Shown here piece by piece: positions 1 to 5,053 of a stretch of 5,197 nucleotides of DNA. Source of the DNA: Prevotella sp. GTDB lineage: Bacteria > Bacteroidota > Bacteroidia > Bacteroidales > Bacteroidaceae. The translations under genes and the position numbers were made by a program. Location: NCBI GenBank assembly GCA_022511055.1, contig JAFLSH010000195.1, forward strand, positions 1 through 5,197. The letters are read 5' to 3'. Below the pieces are notes generated by a model. It was not told the DNA's origin. It made no database searches and saw only the letters and a program-made list of their open reading frames with translations. Each line of letters starts with the position of its first letter. Position 1 is the stretch's first letter.

Positions 1-198
1 CTTCGGCATGAACGAATAGCCGGCGCGCAGCTGCAAGTAGTCTGTCACAGGGGCGGCCAAATCGAAGCCAATACCCGTAGTACCAACGGAAACACCAACG
101 CCAAGATGGTCGAAGATGCCATACTCTTCCACTTTCTGTGCCTTGGCACCTGCCACATTGAGCAGAATGGCCAACGCAAACAACATTACTTTTTTCAT
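1..198 (-). CDS. Outer-membrane beta-barrel protein, N-terminal 66 residues (runs off left edge)
   Basis: The reading frame starts at ATG 198-196 and stays open for 66 codons to the window edge, so the C-terminus is missing. The first 21 residues form a clear signal peptide: MKK, a hydrophobic core (VMLFALAILL), then a small-residue stretch ending AGAKAQ, with likely signal peptidase I cleavage after A20. The mature part (KVEEYGIFDHLGVGVSVG..., then LQLRAGYSFMP) alternates Gly, aromatic and hydrophobic residues as in the first strands of Bacteroidetes outer-membrane beta-barrel proteins. An AAAGGAAG stretch lies just upstream of the start. A good promoter sits about 80 bases upstream (280-311). 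The exact family cannot be named from 66 residues; the secreted beta-barrel call is inference from composition. Confidence 0.75.
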   Translation of the reverse strand, partial: MKKVMLFALAILLNVAGAKAQKVEEYGIFDHLGVGVSVGTTGIGFDLAAPVTDYLQLRAGYSFMPK

Positions 199-279
199 TA
201 CTTCCTTTATTTTAAATTAATCAATATTTCGCATGAGCAAATCGCATGGCCTTGTTTCCAAAGCACTATTTTCAGCACG

Positions 280-311
280 CAAAAATACAAAAAAAACATA
301 AAAACAGCAAA
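280..311 (-). promoter_or_regulatory. Bacteroidetes sigma promoter for the outer-membrane protein gene
   Basis: Read on the minus strand, TTTG (311-308) is followed after exactly 20 bases by TATTTTTG (287-280). This matches the Bacteroidetes housekeeping consensus TTTG/19-21 nt/TAnnTTTG. Transcription would start near 273, giving a leader of about 75 bases before ATG 198. The region is very A/T-rich, so chance matches are easier here than elsewhere. Confidence 0.6.
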
Positions 312-413
312 CAATCTCTACATTTTTTTATGTTTCACCCGATTTTTAACACAAAACCGTTTAAAATCCAAAAATAGTTTCTATGATTTTGAAAAAAGAA
401 AAAGTCAAAAAAA

Positions 414-445
414 TTTGGCTGTTTCGAAATAGGTTAGTACCTTTG
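414..445 (+). promoter_or_regulatory. Bacteroidetes sigma promoter for nhaD
   Basis: TTTG at 414-417 and TACCTTTG at 438-445 are separated by exactly 20 bases, a full match to the Bacteroidetes -33/-7 consensus. Transcription would begin near 452, leaving a leader of about 30 bases. The leader before ATG 484 is A-rich (AAACAATAAACGT) with no Shine-Dalgarno sequence, as is usual in this phylum. Confidence 0.8.
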
Positions 446-483
446 CACCAACAAACCTAAAAACAAATTGAAACAATAAACGT

Positions 484-1815
484 ATGTCTACTTTAACTAT
501 CCTCATTGTTACCGTCTTTGTCATCGGCTATCTGTGCATAGCCCTCGAGAGCGTAACAAAAATTGACAAGGCAGCTATTGCGCTGCTAATGTGTGTGTTC
601 TGCTGGACCCTGCTGATGATGGGGCCCGGTGCCTACTACCCCGAAGTGGCGGCAGACGGTGTGCTGCACCACATAGCCGAGGTTATCGAACACCATTTGG
701 GCGATGCTGCCGGCACGCTGTTCTTCCTGATGGGCGCCATGACCATCGTTGAGATTGTCGACACCAACGGCGGCTTCAACTTTGTGCGCGATGCCTTGAA
801 GACCCGTTCAAAGCGCAAGCTGATGTGGCGCATGGCCTTCATGACATTCTTCCTGTCGGCCATTCTCGACAACCTGACCACCTCGATTGTCATGATTATG
901 GTGCTGCGCAAGCTCGTGCAAAACCGCAACGACCGCATGATATATGCCGCACTGGTCATCATCTCGGCCAACTCCGGCGGAGCTTTCTCGCCCATCGGCG
1001 ATGTGACCACCATCATGCTCTGGATTAAGGGCGTTATCACCACGCAGGGCGTACTGACGGAAATATTCATTCCCTCGCTCGTGTCGATGCTCGTGCCGGC
1101 CTTCATTCTGCAATACTCGCTGAAGGGGCAGTTCGACAAGACCGAGAACCTGCCAACCGCCGAGGTGAGCAGCTTCACCAAGGCGCAGCGCAACATCATT
1201 TTCTGGCTCGGCGTGGGCGGTCTGGTCTTCGTGCCCATCTTCAAGACACTGACCCACCTGCCGCCGTTCATGGGCATTCTCTTGGTGTTGGGCGTGCTGT
1301 GGACCACCACGGAAATCTTCTACTACAACATGGATGAGGACTGCACCATGTGCAACCGCATCAGCAAGATACTGACCAAGATAGACCTGGCCACCATCAT
1401 GTTCTTCCTTGGCATTCTGATGGCCGTGGCCGTGCTGCAAGAGATAGGCGTACTGGCCGCACTGGGCGAGGGGCTGAACGAGGCGTTCTCCGGCAACTAC
1501 TACGTTATCAACGGCCTCATCGGCGTGCTGTCTTCCATTGTCGACAATGTGCCGCTGGTTGCCGGCTGCATGGGCATGTATCCCGTAACGCCAGACGGTG
1601 CGATGGCCATTGACGGCATCTTCTGGCAGCTGCTGGCCTACTGCGCCGGCGTGGGCGGCTCGATGCTCATCATCGGCTCGGCCGCAGGCGTTGTTGTCAT
1701 GGGTCTGGAGAAAATCACGTTTGGCTGGTACATGAAGAAAATCACGTGGATTGTCTTTGTGGGCTACATGGCCGGCATTCTCAGCTACTGGCTGGAAAAG
1801 ACGTTCCTCTTCTAA
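484..1815 (+). CDS. nhaD: NhaD-type sodium:proton antiporter
   Basis: This 443-residue, very hydrophobic inner-membrane protein belongs to the NhaD family of the ion transporter superfamily (ArsB/NhaD permeases). Characterised members exchange cytoplasmic Na+ or Li+ for external H+, supporting salt and pH homeostasis. About a dozen hydrophobic segments are visible. Polar motifs inside membrane segments mark the family: a first D-N pair at D129-N130 in ILDNLTTS, the N163-S-G-G segment continuing to FSPIGDVTT (S169, P170, D173, T175-T176), and the inverted-repeat counterpart D354-N355 in SSIVDNVPLVAG. The internal duplication of D-N motifs is expected for this fold. Length is normal for the family. 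ATG 484 is chosen because it lies about 30 bases from the predicted transcription start and begins directly with a membrane segment. The gene has its own promoter and terminator and looks monocistronic. Whether Na+ or Li+ is preferred cannot be read from the sequence. Confidence 0.93.
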   Translation: MSTLTILIVTVFVIGYLCIALESVTKIDKAAIALLMCVFCWTLLMMGPGAYYPEVAADGVLHHIAEVIEHHLGDAAGTLFFLMGAMTIVEIVDTNGGFNFVRDALKTRSKRKLMWRMAFMTFFLSAILDNLTTSIVMIMVLRKLVQNRNDRMIYAALVIISANSGGAFSPIGDVTTIMLWIKGVITTQGVLTEIFIPSLVSMLVPAFILQYSLKGQFDKTENLPTAEVSSFTKAQRNIIFWLGVGGLVFVPIFKTLTHLPPFMGILLVLGVLWTTTEIFYYNMDEDCTMCNRISKILTKIDLATIMFFLGILMAVAVLQEIGVLAALGEGLNEAFSGNYYVINGLIGVLSSIVDNVPLVAGCMGMYPVTPDGAMAIDGIFWQLLAYCAGVGGSMLIIGSAAGVVVMGLEKITFGWYMKKITWIVFVGYMAGILSYWLEKTFLF

Positions 1816-1835
1816 GGCAAAGAGTTAACATAACC

Positions 1836-1891
1836 CTGCCGCACCATCTCCTTTGCTGTAATGCCAAGGAAATGGTGCGGCAGTCTTTTTT
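1836..1891 (+). terminator. Intrinsic terminator after nhaD
   Basis: Arms 1836-1853 and 1866-1883 are 18 bases long and pair at 17 of 18 positions, enclosing a 12-base loop, and are followed by a six-T run (1886-1891). The core arm is CTGCCGCACCAT. It begins 21 bases after the nhaD stop. On the minus strand the same hairpin lacks a T-run, so it should mainly end nhaD transcripts, though it could also slow transcripts arriving from the convergent GH97 gene (stop at 1912). Confidence 0.9.
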
Positions 1892-1911
1892 CGTTTCCTT
1901 CGTGCCTGCCG

Positions 1912-3777
1912 TTACTTGATGACCAACACGAAGCCGCCCCGCGGCACACACGCGATGGTGTCGGGCAGCTGCGAGAGCCGCTGCTGACTGATGCGCCACG
2001 GCTGGGCACTATCGCCGCTGTCAGCAAAGAGTGTGACGTGGCGCTTGCCCGACACGAAATCCCTGACAGGCAGGGGTATAGCCTTGTCAGGCGTATCCGT
2101 ACCGTTGATGCCTGCCACATACCATGTAGTGCCGCTTCTGCGAGCCAAGACGACATACTCGCCAGGATAGCCCGAAACGAGGCGTGTCTCATCCCACACG
2201 GCGGGCAACTGGCTCAGGAAATCCTGCACGGCCTGCGGCTGAGCCAAATAACTCTCCGGCTTGTCGGCAAGGTGTTGCAGGCCAGACTCGAACAAGACGG
2301 TGAGAGCCAGTTCGTGGGCATGGGAAGTGATGTGCGGGTGCTGAGAGTCAGAGAACGTGCAGGGGGTATAGTCCATTGGCCCTATCACATTGCGGGTGAA
2401 AGGCAGCGTAGCATTATGTGCGGCGGCACGCTTGGTGAGAACGGGCGTATTGTTATACCACTCCGCACCGTAGACCGCCTCCGTGGAGAGCAGATTCGGA
2501 TAGGTGCGCTGCCAGCCTCGGGGAATGGTAGCTCCATGGAAGTTCACCAGCAGATGGTGCTGCGCAGCGCTCTCGAGCAAGTCGATGCTGTAGGCCATGT
2601 TCATCTGATTGTCACCGCTGAAGAAGTCAATCTTCACGCCTGCCACGCCCATGCGCTCGCACCAGGCAAACTCCCGCTCACGGTCTTCGGGCTTGTTGAG
2701 CCGAAACTTCGGCCCCGGCGCACCGTCTATCCATCCAACGCTGGAGTTATACCATATCAGCGGCTTCACGCCATGTTCCTTAGCATAGCGGATGGCATCT
2801 TCGATGGTCTTTCCGTCTTTCATTTCATCCCACTCGGCATCAATGAGTACGTAGGGCAGCTTCAGCTTCACGGCCATGTCTACGTATTTGCAGATGATGG
2901 CATAGTCGTTGGAGCCGTGGTTGTATGCCCAGTATATCCACGACACGACACCCGGCTGAATCCAGTCTGTGTCGGCTATGCGGCTCGGCTCCGCCACATC
3001 AGTAACGAGCGTGGAGGCAACAATATCGCGCAGCGCCCCCACGATGATGACACGCCACGGCGAAAGCCAGTCGCCATCAAGTGTCAGCTCGTTCTTATCG
3101 GCAGTGACCACGTAGTGTTCAGGGTCGGCGGTGTTGTAGAGGCACGAGGCACTATGATAGCGCTCGATGCCCGCCTCCGTGATGAGTGCGAACACGCCGT
3201 CAGCCGGCTCTATCAGTGCAGGGTAGCCCCAGCGCTGGCTGACGTTCCCGCGAAAGTCGGGCTGCCCCTTGCCAGTCGTTGAGAGCGGGAAGAACTCCTC
3301 ATAAGGCTCAGTCCACTTCTGAATCCAGCGGGGCGTACCTTCGGGAATGTAATAGGTAGTCCGCTCGGATGCCAGCTGTTCCTTTTCCGTCTGTGGCAAA
3401 AGGTATCGAAACGCCAACCCATCATCATAGAGGCGGACTATCATCTGGAGCGGCAGGCCGTTCTCACCCTTGTAGTGGCAGACATATTCGTTGGCCTGGT
3501 TGGTACAGTGCAGCCGCTTGCCGGCCAGCATGGCATAGTCGGCGGTGATGCGCCCGCTTTCCGTTATCGTTTCCAGCATGAAGTCACCGTTCCGCTTGGT
3601 CGTGGTAAGCCCCACCTGCGAAATCTCGAGTACACGCCGCTGCTGATAGCTCAGCACGAATTTGTTGTCACTGCCCCTTTCCAACGACAGTCTGCCGTTG
3701 GGCGAGACCAGGCTCTGAGCCTCCGCGCACAGGCAGAAGCACAGACACACAAATGGCAAAAGTTGTTTGATGTTCAT
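1912..3777 (-). CDS. Secreted glycoside hydrolase family 97 (alpha-glycosidase, probably retaining alpha-galactosidase type)
   Basis: The product is a 621-residue exported enzyme expected to cleave alpha-linked glycosides, probably in the periplasm. Counting from ATG 3777, residues 1-21 are a signal peptide (MNIKQLLPFVCLCFCLC, then AEAQ) with a likely signal peptidase I site; no clear lipobox is seen. GTG 3783 is in frame and would add two residues, but the ATG fits better. Domains follow the GH97 pattern: an N-terminal beta-sandwich (about 25-272), a (beta/alpha)8 barrel from about WIYWAYNHGSNDY to about 525, and a short C-terminal beta domain. Key motifs are VLIDAEWDE, PLIWYNSS, GVKIDFFSGDNQ, LLVNFHGATIPRGW and LLSTEAVYGAEW. 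In this family the retaining enzymes (such as BtGal97b) use an Asp nucleophile, whereas inverting SusB does not. D384 of GVKIDFF is the candidate nucleophile and E433 of STEAVYG the candidate acid/base, which favours the retaining alpha-galactosidase-like group. This assignment is inference, and alpha-glucosidase activity is not excluded. No susCD or other glycan genes adjoin it. Confidence 0.93.
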   Translation of the reverse strand: MNIKQLLPFVCLCFCLCAEAQSLVSPNGRLSLERGSDNKFVLSYQQRRVLEISQVGLTTTKRNGDFMLETITESGRITADYAMLAGKRLHCTNQANEYVCHYKGENGLPLQMIVRLYDDGLAFRYLLPQTEKEQLASERTTYYIPEGTPRWIQKWTEPYEEFFPLSTTGKGQPDFRGNVSQRWGYPALIEPADGVFALITEAGIERYHSASCLYNTADPEHYVVTADKNELTLDGDWLSPWRVIIVGALRDIVASTLVTDVAEPSRIADTDWIQPGVVSWIYWAYNHGSNDYAIICKYVDMAVKLKLPYVLIDAEWDEMKDGKTIEDAIRYAKEHGVKPLIWYNSSVGWIDGAPGPKFRLNKPEDREREFAWCERMGVAGVKIDFFSGDNQMNMAYSIDLLESAAQHHLLVNFHGATIPRGWQRTYPNLLSTEAVYGAEWYNNTPVLTKRAAAHNATLPFTRNVIGPMDYTPCTFSDSQHPHITSHAHELALTVLFESGLQHLADKPESYLAQPQAVQDFLSQLPAVWDETRLVSGYPGEYVVLARRSGTTWYVAGINGTDTPDKAIPLPVRDFVSGKRHVTLFADSGDSAQPWRISQQRLSQLPDTIACVPRGGFVLVIK

Positions 3778-3859
3778 AGTCACTAAGTTAGTTTTGTTAA
3801 AATGCCTTTTCGCTCTTTACCATCATCGGGGCCATCGCCCCTTTCACAATTTTCAGGCA

Positions 3860-3867
3860 CAAAGATA
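3860..3867 (-). promoter_or_regulatory. Putative -7 box of the GH97 gene promoter
   Basis: On the minus strand TATCTTTG (3867-3860) matches the Bacteroidetes -7 consensus TAnnTTTG in full. The position 19-21 bases upstream has no TTTG (bases 3888-3891 read GCCT on the minus strand), so the -33 element is weak or absent. Transcription would begin near 3853, giving a leader of about 75 bases. A promoter lacking a good -33 box may need an activator, and the palindromic array at 3905-4009 lies immediately upstream. Confidence 0.5.
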
Positions 3868-3904
3868 CAAAGAAAAAGCCAAAAAACAGGCATTTTCAGG
3901 CAAA

Positions 3905-4009
3905 AAACTCCATGAGTTTCGGGAAAAACTCCGTGAGTTTCGCGCAAAACTCACGGAGTATTTTCCAATACTCGCAGAGTTTTTCCCGAAACTCACCACT
4001 TTCTGCCAA
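3905..4009. repeat. Five-unit 21-bp periodic palindromic repeat array
   Basis: Units begin at 3905, 3926, 3947, 3968 and 3989, an exact 21-base period. The core is a small palindrome, AAACTC-NNN-GAGTTT, followed by a 6-base linker. Unit 1 has centre CAT and unit 2 has centre CGT, both perfect. Unit 3 (centre ACG) ends GAGTAT, unit 4 starts ATACTC (centre GCA), and unit 5 keeps only the left half-site. A degenerate AAAC start also occurs at 3884. Because the units are palindromic, the array also folds on itself: 3913-3931 pairs perfectly with 3977-3995 (19 bp), while 3928-3940 pairs perfectly with 3947-3959 (13 bp) in an alternative register shifted by one unit. It lies just upstream of the predicted GH97 promoter. 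Possible readings are an operator array for a dimeric regulator, an iteron-like array, or a dispersed intergenic repeat; the sequence alone does not decide. Confidence 0.85.
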
Positions 4010-4090
4010 ATATCTAAGATTTTCATTAATATTACCCTGAAAAACCGAGTGCGGGGCATGCAACTGCACCTTAGCAGCACCCCCTGCCCC

Positions 4091-4122
4091 GCGTACGCGC
4101 GCATGTGCATACACGCATATAT
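4091..4122. other. 32-nt alternating purine-pyrimidine tract (Z-DNA-prone)
   Basis: Every base from 4091 to 4122 alternates purine and pyrimidine without a break, beginning GCGTACGCGCGC and ending in an ATAT stretch. Such tracts, especially GC-alternating ones, favour left-handed DNA under negative supercoiling. A second, shorter tract, CGCGCGCGCG, lies at 4235-4244 on the other side of the hairpin. Any biological role is inference. Confidence 0.6.
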
Positions 4123-4145
4123 TATAGTAGCCAAACAGGGCGGTC

Positions 4146-4208
4146 GCCCCACACCCCCGACACCCCCAACACCCCATTTGGGTGTTGGGGGTGTCGGGGG
4201 TGTGGGGC
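4146..4208. repeat. Perfect 29-bp inverted repeat with 5-nt loop; G-run strand on each side
   Basis: Arms 4146-4174 and 4180-4208 are perfect reverse complements around the loop CATTT. Each arm is built from 9-base direct repeats of the form CACCCCCRA. The right arm carries four G-runs on the plus strand (lengths 3, 5, 5 and 4, spaced by 3-4 bases), which fits a G-quadruplex motif; the left arm does so on the minus strand. There is no T-run after it, so it is not a standard intrinsic terminator. Confidence 0.95.
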
Positions 4209-4310
4209 AGTCAGTTTGATTCCCTACTATATAACGCGCGCGCGAAAGACAGCACTGGCAATCGGTTTTCAGCCGTTTGCATCAGATTTGTCAAATTATT
4301 CGCTGAAACA

Positions 4311-4342
4311 TTTGGATTATTAAGGAACTTTATCTATCTTTG
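4311..4342 (+). promoter_or_regulatory. Bacteroidetes sigma promoter for the mntA-hepT operon
   Basis: TTTG (4311-4314), a 20-base spacer and TATCTTTG (4335-4342) match the phylum consensus fully. Transcription would start near 4349, about 20 bases before ATG 4369. The fold-back element ends about 67 bases upstream of the -33 box, so it should not be part of the operon transcript. Confidence 0.85.
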
Positions 4343-4368
4343 CAACGGAAATCAAGCCTCTGACAAAT

Positions 4369-4668
4369 ATGAGAAACCAGATGATGGCACAGCAGATAGC
4401 CAATTATTTCAAGACACAGCCAGTATTGAAAGCATGGCTGTTTGGGTCGTTTGCCAGAGGCGAAGAAACGAAAGACAGCGATGTAGACATACTGATTCTC
4501 CCTGATAAATCCCAACATTTCAGTCTGTTCACACTGAGTGGCATGTATGAAGACCTGAAAGAACTGCTGGGCTGTGAAGTTGACCTGATTACTGATGGTG
4601 GTCTGATGCCATTTGCCAGAGCCAGTGCCGACCATGACAAAATACTGATTTATGAGAGAGCATCGTAA
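4369..4668 (+). CDS. mntA: MntA-type minimal nucleotidyltransferase antitoxin
   Basis: This 99-residue protein is a minimal nucleotidyltransferase (MNT) domain of the DNA polymerase beta superfamily. The signature is complete: GSFARGE (G26-S27 with R30-G31), then DSDVDIL with metal-binding D38 and D40, and a third carboxylate at D72 in EVDLI. In studied HepT-MntA modules the MNT protein neutralises the HEPN toxin by adding AMP units to a tyrosine of the toxin's RX4HXY motif; the intact active site here suggests the same enzymatic mechanism. ATG 4369 is preferred because it lies about 20 bases from the predicted transcription start, though M5 or M6 are possible. Its end overlaps hepT by 17 bases. 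Length is typical. Confidence 0.92.
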   Translation: MRNQMMAQQIANYFKTQPVLKAWLFGSFARGEETKDSDVDILILPDKSQHFSLFTLSGMYEDLKELLGCEVDLITDGGLMPFARASADHDKILIYERAS

Positions 4669-5029
4669 CGACCCTAAAAGACTGAAAGATATGGTGGCAG
4701 CTATCGACACCATATTCGAGTATGTGGCCAATCGCACAAAAGAGGAGTTCGTTGACGACAAGAAAACCTATCATGCTGTCATTTACAACATCATGATAAT
4801 GGGAGAAGCAGCTAATATGCTTACACTTGAATTTCGGGAATCCCACCCAGAAACCCAGTGGCGGCAAGTGACAAATATGCGCAATTTCCTGATTCATGGA
4901 TATCACAATGTAGAAGAGGAGCTTGTCTGGGAAACCGTGGCAAAAGACTTGCTCCCCCTTCGTGAACAGATTACAAGATATATAGACGAAATTCAAAGCG
5001 AAGAAGAGCAACCTGCTTCAATATCCTAA
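4652..5029 (+). CDS. hepT: HepT-type HEPN ribonuclease toxin (DUF86)
   Basis: The 125-residue, mostly helical protein matches the HepT/DUF86 branch of HEPN ribonucleases. The catalytic motif RX4HXY is intact as R77-NFLI-H82-G-Y84. Family landmarks also include MGEAANML (50-57), the P66/W70 stretch before MRNFLIHGY, and VWETVAKDLLPL (92-103). Studied HepT toxins cleave RNA (tRNA in one cyanobacterial case) and are silenced by MntA-driven AMPylation of the motif tyrosine, here predicted to be Y84. The start at ATG 4652 lies inside the end of mntA and gives the usual N-terminus, MREHRNDPKRLKDM, so translation is probably coupled. The C-terminal tail (SEEEQPASIS) is acidic and outside the conserved domain. 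The actual RNA target in this organism is unknown. Confidence 0.93.
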   Translation: MREHRNDPKRLKDMVAAIDTIFEYVANRTKEEFVDDKKTYHAVIYNIMIMGEAANMLTLEFRESHPETQWRQVTNMRNFLIHGYHNVEEELVWETVAKDLLPLREQITRYIDEIQSEEEQPASIS

Positions 5030-5053
5030 CATTCAGCACAATAACGGAACACG

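Larger units (their letters stand above)
4091..4244. repeat. Symmetric fold-back element centred on 4177 (MITE-like or structured RNA)
   Basis: The perfect hairpin at 4146-4208 sits at the centre of a larger imperfect palindrome. TATAGTAG (4123-4130) and CTACTATA (4224-4231) are exact inverted copies with the same centre as the hairpin. CAAAC (4132-4136) and GTTTG (4214-4218) are inverted copies offset by four bases. Outermost are GC-alternating tracts on both sides (4091-4102 and 4235-4244). The layered symmetry suggests one element rather than chance. No target-site duplication or transposase was recognised. A non-autonomous mobile element, a dispersed palindromic repeat and a structured RNA are all possible. 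Confidence 0.55.
3778..4368. other. 591-bp intergenic region rich in repeats, no credible protein gene
   Basis: From left to right this stretch holds the GH97 leader and -7 box (to 3867), a 21-bp periodic palindromic array (3905-4009), an undistinguished A/T-rich stretch (about 4010-4070), a symmetric fold-back element (about 4091-4244) and the mntA-hepT promoter (4311-4342). Open frames exist on both strands, but they translate repeat DNA into low-complexity strings such as PTPPTPPTP or GVGGVGG and have no convincing starts or family motifs. Confidence 0.8.

Noticed and set aside
106..432. 108-codon plus-strand frame at the left end
   Set aside because: It overlaps the outer-membrane protein gene and the two divergent promoters, and its Phe/Lys/Asn-rich product reflects A/T-rich non-coding DNA.
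636..1440. Two long minus-strand open frames opposite nhaD
   Set aside because: Their translations are His/Gln- or Met/Ser-rich without recognisable motifs, while the plus frame is a textbook NhaD membrane protein.
1861..3282. 473-codon open frame on the plus strand opposite the GH97 gene
   Set aside because: The minus strand encodes a clear GH97 enzyme across the full span with signal peptide and catalytic motifs. The plus frame gives a Arg/His/Val-rich product with no family motif and starts inside the nhaD terminator; long antisense frames are expected opposite GC-rich genes.
3905..4009. CRISPR array
   Set aside because: Repeats are too short (15-base core, 6-base linker), there are no variable spacers of about 30 bases, and no cas gene is present.
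4146..4208. Intrinsic terminator for the GH97 or mntA-hepT transcription unit
   Set aside because: No T-run follows on either strand, and the hairpin lies upstream of both flanking genes' promoters rather than downstream of a gene.
3767..4219. 150-codon plus-strand frame across the intergenic repeats
   Set aside because: It begins inside the GH97 start region, and its sequence is a direct translation of the 21-bp array and the C/G-rich hairpin (ending in PTPPTPPTP and GVGGVGG strings). No promoter or conserved domain supports it.
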